In this document: positions 44,735 through 53,542 of the stretch, in pieces
Position numbering within the stretch: the first letter of the stretch is position 1
How the letters are laid out: each line of letters opens with the position of its first letter
Source: Actinobacteria bacterium Ga0077560
Lineage (GTDB): Bacteria > Actinomycetota > Thermoleophilia > Miltoncostaeales > Miltoncostaeaceae
Assembly (NCBI GenBank): GCA_001464275.1
Contig: LNFL01000117.1
Span: 1 to 64,000 of the forward strand
DNA length: 64,000 bases
Direction: 5' to 3'
Position numbers and translations under genes: made by a program
Notes under the pieces: generated by a model
Told to the model about the DNA's origin: nothing
Database searches by the model: none
What the model saw: the letters and a program-made list of their open reading frames with translations, nothing else

Positions 44735-44946
44735 CCGACCGGCTCACTCCGCGCGAGCTCCAGGTTGCGGTGGCCGTCGCGGGCGGCGCCACGAACCGCG
44801 AGGCCGCGGCCCGGCTGTTCCTGTCCGAGAAGACCATCGAACGCCACCTCGGCAACGTGTACCGCAAGCTGTCGCTCCGCTCGCGCAGCCAGCTCGCCCG
44901 CCGGTTCGCCGAGATGTCCGCCGACCCGGACCAGCCGCCCGCCTGA
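44032..44946 (+). CDS. LuxR-type AAA regulator, C-terminal part with HTH
   Basis: Continuation of the regulator at 42137 in the -1 frame. Useful sequence begins about 44190 with VRAHLASALALLELGQGRP and keeps the TPR-like helical repeats, then ends with a LuxR DNA-binding domain: LTPRELQVAVAVAGGATNRE and LFLSEKTIERHLGNVYRKL, a textbook GerE/NarL helix-turn-helix. The first 50 codons of the stated range are shadow. Repaired, the protein would be about 935 residues, the usual size for this family. Confidence 0.75.
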   Translation: MGGGARRRPGVADDRRGIRARHIGGVRVGGPGAPAGAHGARRGVPPHRHARRGDVRAHLASALALLELGQGRPDAARDHLMPLARKASGAGVRSPTEVPWRPDLVEALVRLGRRDEALAELGVLADVGQRGGSTWAAACVARCRGLLAVTDHDRHFGEALHLHQRLGHQPFERARTQLAYGERLRRDRRRAEARGLLSDALATFEALGASPWAERAREELDASGLRARTRDPALTDRLTPRELQVAVAVAGGATNREAAARLFLSEKTIERHLGNVYRKLSLRSRSQLARRFAEMSADPDQPPA

Positions 44947-45010
44947 GCGCCCGGGGCCACGGGGGTTTCCCTCATGCGGTCCCCCCGGCGCACCGCGTAC
45001 CGTCGGTGGC

Positions 45011-45775
45011 CTGACGGCTGACACGACCACCACGCGCGGGTCGGCACCGCGGGCCGAGGACCTCGGTGCCGCCGCCGTGGCCGACCTCGACCCCCGCCCC
45101 GGGGAACGGATCCTCCATGTCGGCTGCGGGACCGGGGAGCTCACGCTGATGGTGGCGCGGGCGGTGGGACCGGCGGGCCGGGTGGTTGCGGTGGAGCCGG
45201 CGGCGGGGCTGCTGGACGAGGCGGCGGCCATCGCGGACGGCGAGCGGCTGCTGGTGCGGTTCCTGGTGGCCGCGCTCGACGATCCCCCGCCGCCGGGCCT
45301 CGCGGTGGACGCGGTGCTCATGGTGCGCGCGCTGTCCCGCGGCCGCGATCCGGGCGAGGTGCTCGCCGCGGCGCTCGGCGCGCTGGTCCCCGGGGGCCGG
45401 GCGGTGGTGGCCGAGCCGGACTGGACCGCCGCGGAGCTCGACCACCCCGACCCCGCCCTCACGCGCCGCGTGCTGAGCCCCAGGCGCCTGGGCATCGCCC
45501 ACCCGGAGCTGGCCGGTGATCTGGCGCGCATGCTGTCGGCCGGCGGCCTGCGCGAGGTCCGCGCCCGCGCCACGCGCTCCGAGGCGCGCGGGCGGGCCGG
45601 CGCCGAGGCGCTGCTGCAGGCGCACGCCGCCGCCCTGGCGCCCGCCGAACCCGACGGGGTGCCGGCCGCCGCGGCCCGGTCCTGGTGGCAGGCGCTGCTG
45701 GCCGCCGACGCCCGGGAGCCGGTCGTCGCCCGACTCGGAGGGACGGTCGTCACCGGCCGGCGCCCCCGGGGCTGA
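45011..45775 (+). CDS. SAM-dependent class I methyltransferase
   Basis: About 254 residues. ERILHVGCGTGELTLMVARA is motif I of class I methyltransferases, VVAVEPAAGLLDEA is motif II, and PGGRAVVAEPDWTAAEL is the post-motif III strand. The substrate is unknown. The N-terminus is odd: no ATG or GTG stands before the sensible sequence TADTTTTRGSAPRAEDLG, but CTG 45011 lies 7 nt after TACCGT (44998-45003), the local leaderless spacing. GTG 45077 is the first conventional start and would still keep motif I. Confidence 0.78.
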   Translation: MTADTTTTRGSAPRAEDLGAAAVADLDPRPGERILHVGCGTGELTLMVARAVGPAGRVVAVEPAAGLLDEAAAIADGERLLVRFLVAALDDPPPPGLAVDAVLMVRALSRGRDPGEVLAAALGALVPGGRAVVAEPDWTAAELDHPDPALTRRVLSPRRLGIAHPELAGDLARMLSAGGLREVRARATRSEARGRAGAEALLQAHAAALAPAEPDGVPAAAARSWWQALLAADAREPVVARLGGTVVTGRRPRG

Positions 45776-45863
45776 CGAACCGCCAGAGCCCGCGACGGAT
45801 CGCCGGCCGGGCCGGCGGCGATGGCAGGATGGCCCGGGGCCCAACCCGGGGAGAGGACCAGGG

Positions 45864-46298
45864 ATGCGTCGATCGATGATCAGCGCCGGCATCGCCGTGG
45901 CGTGCGCGCTCGCCGGCGCGGGGGATGCGGGCGCGGCGACGGCGGTGCTGAACGCCGTGTCGTCGCAGTCGTTCAAGACGGCGGACGCCAACGTGCGCTG
46001 CCGCTACACCCCGTCCGGCAGCGGCCGGCGGGCGACGATGCGCTGCGACGTGATCCGCACCCGCCGCGGCGTCCGCGTGGCGGGGCGGTTCACGCCCGTG
46101 GGCCGGGCCGCGATCTTCACGCCGCGTGACGCCGTGCCGGCCGTCCCCGCACGGACGGTGCGCAACGGGGACACCGTCGCCGTCGGCGCGTTCCGCTGCA
46201 CCGTCTCGGACCGGGTGATGGTGTGCATGAGCATCCGGAGCCCGTACGGGTTCGCGGTGGGCAGGGAGCAGCAGGCTCCGCTGGCCCGCCGGGGGTGA
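45864..46298 (+). CDS. Secreted DUF6636-like protein
   Basis: A 144-residue protein with a signal peptide (MRRSMISAGIAVACALAG, cleavage near AGA-ATA). The mature part has four cysteines in two likely pairs (VRCRYT, MRCDVI, FRCTVS, MVCMSI) and ends SPYGFAVGREQ. The Cys spacing and the GFAxGR ending resemble DUF6636, a small exported family of actinobacteria with unknown function. ATG 45864 follows GAGAGGA. Confidence 0.7.
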   Translation: MRRSMISAGIAVACALAGAGDAGAATAVLNAVSSQSFKTADANVRCRYTPSGSGRRATMRCDVIRTRRGVRVAGRFTPVGRAAIFTPRDAVPAVPARTVRNGDTVAVGAFRCTVSDRVMVCMSIRSPYGFAVGREQQAPLARRG

Positions 46299-46330
46299 CG
46301 CGCACCCGGGCGTCCGGCCCGGGAGCGCGT

Positions 46331-46336
46331 CAGGAT
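46331..46336 (+). promoter_or_regulatory. -10 box of the DNA ligase gene
   Basis: CAGGAT ends 6 nt before ATG 46343, a weaker match to the leaderless pattern. Confidence 0.3.
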
Positions 46337-46342
46337 GGGCGC

Positions 46343-47835
46343 ATGCTGCTCGCCCGCCTGGTGGACACCTCGACGCGCGTGGCCGCGACGTCATCGCGGC
46401 GGGCGAAGGTGGCCCTGCTGGCCGAGGCGGTGCGGGCGATGGATCCGGGGGAGGTCCCGGCGGGCGTGGCCCTGCTGGCGGGGGAGCCGCGGCAGCGGCA
46501 GACCGGGGTGGGATGGGCCGGCGCCCGGGAGGTGTCCGCGCCGCCCGCGTCGGAGCCCACCCTCACCGTCGCCGGGCTCGACCGGGCGTTCGAGGAGCTC
46601 GCGGCCCTCGCCGGCCGGGGCTCGCAGCTGGCGCGCCGTGAGCGCCTGGGCGCGGTGCTGGCCGCGGCGACCCCTCCGGAGCAGGAGTTCGTGCGGGCGG
46701 TGCTGGCCGGCGGGGTGCGCCAGGGCGCGCTGCGCGGGCTGGTGACCGATGCCGTCGCGGCCGCCGCGGACGTGCCGGCCGACGCCGTGCGTCGCGCGCT
46801 CATGCTGCGCGGGGATCTGGGCGAGGTGGCCACGGTGGCGCTCGTCTCCGGCGCCGCGGGCCTGGCGGGCCTGGGGTTGCGGGTGGGGACGCCGCTGCTG
46901 CCGATGCTCGCCGCGCCGGCGGCGGACCCCGGCGCGGCGATCGCCGGGATGGCGGGGGCGGCCGTGGAGTGGAAGCTGGACGGCGTGCGGATCCAGGTCC
47001 ACCGCGACGGCACCGACGTCGCGGTGTTCACGCGGAGCCTGGACGACATCACCGCCCGGGTGCCGGAGATCGTCGCGGCGGCCCGGGGCCTGCCGGTGCG
47101 CTCGGCGGTGCTCGACGGGGAGGCGATCCTGCTGCGGCCCGACGGCCGTCCCGAGCGGTTCCAGGTGACGGGTGCCCGCGTCGCGAGCCGCGCCGCCGGC
47201 CCCGCGCTCACCACCGTCCTGTTCGACGTACTGCACCTGGACGGCGAGGACCTGCTGGACCGGCCGGGGGCCCGGCGCCACGCAGCGCTGGCGGAGGCCG
47301 TTCCCGAGGCCCTGCGGATGCCGCGGGCCGAGGCGGCCTCCGCGGCGGACGTGGCGGCCATGCTCGCGGATGCCCTGGGCCACGGGCACGAGGGCGTGGT
47401 GGTGAAGGACACCGCCGCTCCGTACGAGGCCGGTCGCCGCGGCGCCGCATGGCGGAAGGTCAAGCCCGTGCACACCCTGGATCTGGTGGTGCTGGCGGCC
47501 GAATGGGGCTCGGGGCGGCGCACCGGGTTCCTGTCGAACCTGCACCTGGGCGCCCGCGACGCGGTGAACGGCGGGTTCGTGATGCTGGGCAAGACGTTCA
47601 AGGGCCTCACCGACGCGACCCTCGAGTGGCAGACCGCGGAGCTGCTGGCCCGCGAGACCGGGCGCGACCGGTACACCGTGCACGTCCGCCCGGAGCTGGT
47701 GGTGGAGATCGCGTTCGACGGCGTCCAGACCAGCCGCCGGTACCCGGCGCCCGCGTGGTGGGCTACCGGCCCGACAAGTCCCCCGCCGAGGCGGACACCG
47801 TGGCGACCGTGCTCGCGCTCCACGCCGCCGGCTGA
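46343..47835 (+). pseudogene. ligB: ATP-dependent DNA ligase with disrupted C-terminus
   Basis: An ATP-dependent ligase of the actinobacterial LigB type: N-terminal helical domain to about residue 200, nucleotidyltransferase domain with adenylated Lys211 in EWKLDGVRI, then FTRSLDDIT and LDGEAILL, and an OB domain with LGKTFKGLTD. After VEIAFDGVQTSRRYP (about 47743) the expected GGVALRFAR step is missing and the frame changes; RVVGYRPDKSPAEADT, which contains motif VI RPDK, is found in the -1 frame and ends at 47835. A deletion of about 20 nt near 47744-47752 fits. In the original frame the ORF runs on to 48361 over antisense of the next gene. Confidence 0.75.
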
Positions 47836-47860
47836 CCCCGGGCCGGCGCGGACGCCCGGA

Positions 47861-48241
47861 TCAGGGGGTCTTGGCCGGCTTCCCGCCGTCGCCGAGGGCG
47901 TCGGCCACGCCGTCGGCGGCGATCGCCGCCACCCACACGATCACCGTGGACATCACCCAGGTGCCGATGCCCTCGATGTTGATGCCGTCGGAGACCAGGT
48001 CGGTCACCAGCAGCGTCACCCAGGTCACGATGAGCCCGGTGGCCCAGTAGACCTCCCGGGCGTGCTGCCGCACGAGCGACTCCACCAGGGGCTTCGCGAC
48101 CAGCGAGACCAGGGTGAAGATGACCACCACGATCGGGAACCCGAGCGTGGAGACCGTGAAGCGGTCGAAGATGAGGGCCGCCACCAGCAGGGCGACGGCG
48201 CTGCTGGCCAGCATGAGGCCGGCGCGCTGGGCGTAGTTCAT
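47861..48241 (-). CDS. Phage holin-family-like small membrane protein
   Basis: A 126-residue protein with four hydrophobic helices at about residues 10-26, 33-50, 65-85 and 95-112, and a Gly/Lys tail. FPIVVVIFTLVSLVAKPLV fits the Phage_holin_4_2 family, whose members are mostly chromosomal membrane proteins not involved in lysis. There is no phage gene nearby, so a lysis role is unlikely. Its leaderless promoter (48248-48253) points away from the neighbouring gene. Confidence 0.75.
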   Translation of the reverse strand: MNYAQRAGLMLASSAVALLVAALIFDRFTVSTLGFPIVVVIFTLVSLVAKPLVESLVRQHAREVYWATGLIVTWVTLLVTDLVSDGINIEGIGTWVMSTVIVWVAAIAADGVADALGDGGKPAKTP

Positions 48242-48247
48242 GCGCCC

Positions 48248-48253
48248 AACCTA
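48248..48253 (-). promoter_or_regulatory. -10 box of the holin-like gene
   Basis: TAGGTT on the minus strand, 6 nt before ATG 48241. Confidence 0.4.
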
Positions 48254-48284
48254 TGCGCGCCGGCCCTCCGGCTCAACCGCCATC

Positions 48285-50360
48285 TCAGTCGAAGCGCACC
48301 CATCCGGTGGTCGCGAGGGTGTTCAGGTCGCTGGTCTTCACACCGGCCTCGGAGATCGTGAGCAGCTTGCCGCCCACCACCACCGATCGCCGGATGTTGC
48401 CCTGCCAGCCGTCCTTGCCGGGGTGGGTCACCGATCCGGCCCGGGTGATGCCGCCCGCCCGGCTCACGCGGACGCCCACCGCCTCGGCGCCCCAGTTGCC
48501 CGACTCCCAGGAGTTCACCGGCAGCACGGCGAGCCGGGTGGGCGCCCAGTAGAGGAACGCGTGGTGGTCGCCCTCGGCCTCCGACCAGCCCTTCGCCAGG
48601 TGCTGCACCGCCAGGCGCCTGGGGGACGCCGGGTTGGAGACGTCGAACAGCGACACCTGGGTGCCCTTCACGCGCCCGTTCTCGTCGGCGTCCTGCCCCA
48701 CACCCAGCAGCAGGTCCTCACCCACCGGGTGCAGGTAGGCCGAGTAGCCCGGGATCTTGAGCTCGCCCTTCACCACCGGCCGGGCCGGGTCGGAGACGTC
48801 CACCACGTACAGCGGGTCGACCTGCCGGAACGTCACCACGTAGCCGGTGTCGCCGATGAACCGGACGGCGTAGATGCGCTCACCCTTGCCGAGCCCGTTG
48901 ACCTGGCCCACCCTGGCGAGCCTGCCGTCCTGCTCGCGCAGCGTGGTGACCTGGCTCTGGCTGGCGCTGATCTGCTGCCCGCCGCTGCTCCACATGGGCT
49001 CGTCGGTGCTCGCCACGCGCAGCACGCCGTCCTGCTCGGACATCGACCACTGGCTCATCAGGAAGCCGGGGACGCGGCCGCTGGCGCGATAGCGGGTGGC
49101 GGTGCGGGAGGTCACCTCGAAGCGGTGGATCTGGGTGCTGGAGCCCTGCGGCACGTCCTTCTCGCCGGAGAGCACCGCGGGATCCATCCAGCGCGGGGTG
49201 GTGACGTAGATCGAGGTCTTCGACCCGTAGACGATGTCGCCGTCGGTGAGGACCGCGTCGCGGTCCACCGGGTCGAGCCCCTTGGACGGGTCGATGGTGA
49301 GCACGGCGAGGGTGCCGAGCCCGGAGAACTGGGTGGGGTACCGCACGTCGCGGCAGCGCACCGCGCGCCTGACCGGCGAGGCGTCCTGGCCGGCCTTCTG
49401 GGTGGTGTAGACCGGCAGCCAGCTGTTGACCGGCATGGCGTTCACCGCCGCCCGGTTGGCGGCCGTCGCCACCGCCTCGGCGGTGGGGCCGCCCGTCGCG
49501 GGGTAGACCATGCCCACCACGTCGGGGCTGGATGAGATGACCAGGCGCACCGCGCCGTCGGCCTCGCGGGCGGCCAGGTACCGGCCCTCCAGGCGCATGG
49601 TCTCCAGGACGCGCATGGCGCCGGGGTTGCTCACGTCGATGAGCCGCACGACGGTGCCCTGGAAGTAGGGCATCGCGCCGGGGGCGATGGGCGCGACGGC
49701 GATGCCCGGCGCCGGGGCGCCGCCCGTGGCGTCGCCCTCGCCGGGCGCGGGCGCCACGGACACGGCCGGCATGGGCGTGGGCATGGGGCCCACGCCGCTG
49801 GAGATCACCACGAGCCGGTTCCCGGTGAGCAGCAGCTGCGCGTCACCGTAGAGCTCGTCGAGCTTCAGGGTGCCCACCGGCCGGGTGGCGCCACCGGACA
49901 CCGACAGCGCCCGCACGACGCCGTTGCCGGCGACGAACATGGTGCGGCCGTTGGTCTTGACGATGTCGGGCTCGTCCACGCCCTCCTCCTGCACGTTGGT
50001 GCCGGAGTAGTCGACGCCCGCCGTGCCGCCGCCGTCGGTGGCGGGCGCCGCGGGGCTGGCCACCGACGGAAGGGGGGCGGGAAGGCTCGTCACCGGCATC
50101 GGCGCGCCGCGCTCGTCGATGGCGATCCCGCCGCCGCCGTACCCCGCGAGGCCGTAGGGACCCACGAGCGCCGCGGCCCGGGCGCGGGTGTAGGCCTGCA
50201 GCCGCGCGCAGCTGTCGAAGCCCACCAGGCGGTCCTTCGCCACCGCGGCCTTGGGTGCCGCCCGCTTCGCGGTCTCCCCGGTCGCGCCCAGCACGATGCC
50301 CGTGGCGCACACGCCGCACAGCGCCGCCATGCCGGCGAACTTCAGCCCCTTGGTACGCAC
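48285..50360 (-). CDS. Exported beta-propeller domain protein
   Basis: A 691-residue protein with a signal peptide (about residues 1-27), then a low-complexity region. The signature TNVQEEGVDEPDIVKTNG near residue 122 is typical of the secreted Beta_propel family (PF09826). Repeated blade-like strands such as VVRLIDVSNPGAMRVLE, LYVVDVSDPARPVVKG and VSLFDVSNPASPRRL follow through to the end. Function is unknown; homologues are cell-surface or secreted. GTG 50360 has AGGAGG upstream. Confidence 0.87.
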   Translation of the reverse strand: MRTKGLKFAGMAALCGVCATGIVLGATGETAKRAAPKAAVAKDRLVGFDSCARLQAYTRARAAALVGPYGLAGYGGGGIAIDERGAPMPVTSLPAPLPSVASPAAPATDGGGTAGVDYSGTNVQEEGVDEPDIVKTNGRTMFVAGNGVVRALSVSGGATRPVGTLKLDELYGDAQLLLTGNRLVVISSGVGPMPTPMPAVSVAPAPGEGDATGGAPAPGIAVAPIAPGAMPYFQGTVVRLIDVSNPGAMRVLETMRLEGRYLAAREADGAVRLVISSSPDVVGMVYPATGGPTAEAVATAANRAAVNAMPVNSWLPVYTTQKAGQDASPVRRAVRCRDVRYPTQFSGLGTLAVLTIDPSKGLDPVDRDAVLTDGDIVYGSKTSIYVTTPRWMDPAVLSGEKDVPQGSSTQIHRFEVTSRTATRYRASGRVPGFLMSQWSMSEQDGVLRVASTDEPMWSSGGQQISASQSQVTTLREQDGRLARVGQVNGLGKGERIYAVRFIGDTGYVVTFRQVDPLYVVDVSDPARPVVKGELKIPGYSAYLHPVGEDLLLGVGQDADENGRVKGTQVSLFDVSNPASPRRLAVQHLAKGWSEAEGDHHAFLYWAPTRLAVLPVNSWESGNWGAEAVGVRVSRAGGITRAGSVTHPGKDGWQGNIRRSVVVGGKLLTISEAGVKTSDLNTLATTGWVRFD

Positions 50361-50412
50361 CGCGGTCCTCCTGGAGTCGGGTCCACGCCGTCCTCAGCGC
50401 GGGACGGCATCA

Positions 50413-50418
50413 ACAGTA
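50413..50418 (-). promoter_or_regulatory. -10 box of the beta-propeller gene
   Basis: TACTGT on the minus strand, giving a leader of about 45 nt that contains the AGGAGG ribosome site. Confidence 0.35.
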
Positions 50419-50557
50419 CGTCGCGGCCTCCGGATCGGTCACCGCCCGAAGGTCCAGCCCGCGGATCCGCTCAGGACCGCCCCCGGCCGGCCGTGGTGCG
50501 GGCATCGCGCAACGACCCGGGCGCGGTCGCCCGCGCATCGGAGGGTGCGGACCATGC

Positions 50558-50589
50558 GGACGGCGCCCCGGCGAGCCGGGACGCCGTCC
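50558..50589 (-). terminator. Hairpin terminator after ilvD
   Basis: A 14-bp stem with one mismatch (GGACGGCGCCCCGG and CCGGGACGCCGTCC) and a 4-nt loop, 13 nt after the ilvD stop on the minus strand. Confidence 0.6.
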
Positions 50590-50601
50590 ACGGTCCGGTC
50601 G

Positions 50602-52491
50602 CTAGGAGACCGTGGTCTCCGCGGTCGCGGCGGCCTTCATGGCGCGCTCGACGCTGTCCACGTCGCGGACGGCGCCGGTGTCGGCCGAGGTCGCCATGGC
50701 CGCGTACGCGCGCAGCGCGGGCGAGACCGCGCGCTCGCGGTCGGCCGGGAAGTACCCGCCCGACTCCTCCAGCCGCTCGCGGCGGGCGTCCAGCTCGTCC
50801 TGCGGCACGTCCAGCGTGATCGACCGGGCCGGGATGTCGATGTCGATCATGTCCCCGGTCTCCACCAGCGCGATGGTGCCGCCGGAGGCCGCCTCCGGGG
50901 AGACGTGCCCGATGGACAGGCCCGAGGTGCCACCCGAGAACCGGCCGTCGGTGATGAGCGCGCAGGCCTTCCCCAGCCCCTTCCCCTTGAGGTAGGAGGT
51001 GGGGTAGAGCATCTCCTGCATGCCCGGCCCGCCGCGCGGGCCCTCGTACCGGATGACGACGACGTCGCCCTCCTTCACCCCGCCGTTGAGGATGATCCCC
51101 ACGGCGGCCTCCTGGGACTCGACGACCACGGCCGGTCCGCGGAACCGCAGGATCGACTCGTCGACGCCGGCGGTCTTCACCACGCAGCCCCGCTCGGCGA
51201 GGTTGCCGTAGAGGATCGCCAGGCCGCCGTCGGTGGAGTGGGCGTGCGCCAGGTCGCGGATGCAGCCGTCCGCGGCGTCGGTGTCCAGCGACTCCCACCG
51301 TTCGGACTGGGAGAACGCGGTCGCGGACCGCACGCACCCGGGGGCCGCGTGGAACATCTCGATGGCCTCCGGCGACGGGGAACCGCTGCGGATGTCCCAG
51401 GCGCCGAGCCATTCCTCGACGCTGCGCGAGTGCACGGTGGTGACGTCGTCGTTGAACAGGCCGCCGCGGCGCAGCTCGCCGAGGATGGCCGGGATGCCGC
51501 CCGCCCGGTGGACGTCCTCCATGAGGTACGTGCCGTTGGGCGCCACCTTGGTGAGGCACGGGACGTTCCGGGAGATGGCGTCGATGTCGCGCATCGTGAA
51601 GTCCAGCTCCGCCTCGTGGGCGGCGGCGAGCACGTGCAGGATGGTGTTGGTGGACCCGCCCATCGCGACGTCCAGGGCGATGGCGTTCTCGAACGCGGAC
51701 CGTGAGGCGACCGACCGCGGCAGGACCGAGGCGTCGTCCTCCTCGTACCAGCGCCGGGTGATCTCCACGACCGCCCGACCGGCGGCCTCGTAGAGCTCCT
51801 TGCGCGCGGTGTGCGTGGCGAGCACCGATCCGTTGCCCGGCAGCGCCAGGCCCAGGGCCTCGGTGAGGCAGTTCATCGAGTTGGCGGTGAACATTCCGGA
51901 GCACGACCCGCAGGTCGGGCACGCGGACTCCTCGAGGATCGCGATGTCCGCGTCGGACACCTCGTCGGCGACGGCGTCGGCGATGGCGGTGATGAGGTTG
52001 ACGCGCTTGCGCACGGTGCCGTCCACCAGAACGGCGGTGCCGCCCTCCATGGGGCCGCCGGACACGAACACCGCCGGGATGTTGAGCCGCAGGGCGGCGT
52101 TCAGCATCCCCGGGGTGATCTTGTCGCAGTTGGAGATGCAGACCACGGCGTCGGCGCAGTGCGCCTGGACCATGTACTCGACGCTGTCGGCGATGAGGTC
52201 GCGCGAGGGCAGCGAGTAGAGCATCCCGCCGTGGCCCATCGCGATGCCGTCGTCCACGGCGATCGTGTTGAACTCGCGGGGGATGCCGCCGGCGGCCTTG
52301 ATGGCGGCGGCCACGATCTCACCGACGGGCTTCAGGTGGGTGTGGCCGGGGACGAACTGCGTGTAGGAGTTCGCGACGGCGATGATCGGCTTCCCGAAGT
52401 CCTCGCGCTCCACGCCGGCGGCGCGGAGCAGGGCGCGGGCGCCGGCCATGTTCCGGCCGTGCGTGACGGTGCGGGATCTGAGAGCAGGCAT
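50602..52491 (-). CDS. ilvD: Dihydroxy-acid dehydratase
   Basis: A 629-residue iron-sulfur enzyme of branched-chain amino acid and CoA-precursor synthesis; it dehydrates 2,3-dihydroxy-isovalerate and -methylvalerate. Cluster and active-site motifs are [20 protein letters not shown] near 120 and [20 protein letters not shown] near 190, and GGSTNTILH, then [20 protein letters not shown] near 515. The length and the CDK and CPTCGSC cysteines fit the long E. coli-like form. ATG 52491 is chosen over GTG 52497 because TACCCT lies 6 nt upstream of the ATG. No other ilv gene is adjacent. Confidence 0.96.
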   Translation of the reverse strand: MPALRSRTVTHGRNMAGARALLRAAGVEREDFGKPIIAVANSYTQFVPGHTHLKPVGEIVAAAIKAAGGIPREFNTIAVDDGIAMGHGGMLYSLPSRDLIADSVEYMVQAHCADAVVCISNCDKITPGMLNAALRLNIPAVFVSGGPMEGGTAVLVDGTVRKRVNLITAIADAVADEVSDADIAILEESACPTCGSCSGMFTANSMNCLTEALGLALPGNGSVLATHTARKELYEAAGRAVVEITRRWYEEDDASVLPRSVASRSAFENAIALDVAMGGSTNTILHVLAAAHEAELDFTMRDIDAISRNVPCLTKVAPNGTYLMEDVHRAGGIPAILGELRRGGLFNDDVTTVHSRSVEEWLGAWDIRSGSPSPEAIEMFHAAPGCVRSATAFSQSERWESLDTDAADGCIRDLAHAHSTDGGLAILYGNLAERGCVVKTAGVDESILRFRGPAVVVESQEAAVGIILNGGVKEGDVVVIRYEGPRGGPGMQEMLYPTSYLKGKGLGKACALITDGRFSGGTSGLSIGHVSPEAASGGTIALVETGDMIDIDIPARSITLDVPQDELDARRERLEESGGYFPADRERAVSPALRAYAAMATSADTGAVRDVDSVERAMKAAATAETTVS

Positions 52492-52497
52492 GCCCAC

Positions 52498-52503
52498 AGG
52501 GTA
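52498..52503 (-). promoter_or_regulatory. -10 box of ilvD
   Basis: TACCCT on the minus strand ends 6 nt before ATG 52491; it overlaps the alternative GTG, ruling that start out if the promoter is real. Confidence 0.5.
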
Positions 52504-52540
52504 ACCGCTCCCGCCGGTTCCGTCCTCCCGGTACGGGGTC

Positions 52541-53365
52541 TCAGCCCGGCCGGCGCGCCACCGCGTAGAGCTTGCAGAAGGTGTACGTGAAGCCCCGCGG
52601 GCCGGAGGCGGCGCGCATGGCGGCGTCCAGGCGCGCGCCCAGGTCCTCCAGCTCGTCCGCCGGGATGTCGGCCGGGGTGACGTGGCTGGCGACCACCCGC
52701 ATGCGCTCCATGTAGGCCTCGGGGGTGCTGTGCCGCAGACGCTTCTCGATCCAGATGTCGAGCGGCTCCAGGCCGGCGTCCACCAGGTAGGTCTCCATCT
52801 GGTCCACGTCGCGCTGCGCGAAGTCGAAGGCCGCGTCCCACTCCAGCGGGGGCGGCGGGTCCAGGGTGCGCAGCACGTCGCGGAACTCGTGCTCGCCGCC
52901 GGCCCCGGAGCACAGGACGCCCAGCACGCCGCCCGGGGCGAGCGCCCGCGCCATCTCGCGCGCCGCGCCGGCCTTGTCGGGGAACCAGTGCATGGCCATC
53001 GTGGACACGACCGCGTCGTAGGCGCCGGCCTCCACGCCCATGTCCATCACGCCGGCGGTCCGCAGGTCCAGCTCCACGTCCTTCAGCTCGGCGGCCTTCT
53101 CGCGGAAGACCTCCAGCATGCCCGCGGCCGGGTCGGCGCCCGTGATGTGGGTGATGCCGGGGAACCGCTCCTTCATCGCCATCGACGCCCAGCCGGTGCC
53201 GCACCCCACGTCCAGGATGCGCCGGTGGTCGCCCGGCGGCAGCGACATGACCAGCCGCCACGCGCCCTGGATGTTGTGGCGCACGGTGGCGTCGTAGTCG
53301 CGGGCGGTGCTCGTGAAGCCCTCGGCGACGCCCTGGCTGGCGTCGTAGACGTGCAGCTCGCTCAT
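52541..53365 (-). CDS. SAM-dependent methyltransferase
   Basis: A 274-residue class I methyltransferase. [20 protein letters not shown] near residue 47 is the SAM-binding motif, [20 protein letters not shown] follows, and [19 protein letters not shown] with [14 protein letters not shown] gives the post-I strands. This looks like the Methyltransf_11 group (BioC/UbiE-like small-molecule methyltransferases). Substrate unknown. ATG 53365 has GGGGGA upstream. Divergent from the MFS exporter at 53543. Confidence 0.87.
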   Translation of the reverse strand: MSELHVYDASQGVAEGFTSTARDYDATVRHNIQGAWRLVMSLPPGDHRRILDVGCGTGWASMAMKERFPGITHITGADPAAGMLEVFREKAAELKDVELDLRTAGVMDMGVEAGAYDAVVSTMAMHWFPDKAGAAREMARALAPGGVLGVLCSGAGGEHEFRDVLRTLDPPPPLEWDAAFDFAQRDVDQMETYLVDAGLEPLDIWIEKRLRHSTPEAYMERMRVVASHVTPADIPADELEDLGARLDAAMRAASGPRGFTYTFCKLYAVARRPG

Positions 53366-53530
53366 GTTTCCCCCGGTCGGTCGTGCGCCGCGGCCGTGCG
53401 GCCCCGCCAGGATCGCACAGGAACCGGCGGCTGCGTACGCCGTACCGGCCGCTCGCGGCCTTCGACGGGTGGCGGAGATCCCGCAGCGGTCCCGGGTGCG
53501 ACCGCGCTTCCCCCGCCGCCCCCGGGGGGT

Positions 53531-53536
53531 CAGGCT
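53531..53536 (+). promoter_or_regulatory. -10 box of the MFS exporter gene
   Basis: CAGGCT ends 6 nt before ATG 53543; weak match to the leaderless pattern. Confidence 0.3.
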
Positions 53537-53542
53537 TCGCGG

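Noticed and set aside
47861-48241. A phage lysis holin
   Set aside because: The protein resembles chromosomal members of the Phage_holin_4_2 family and there are no phage genes around it.
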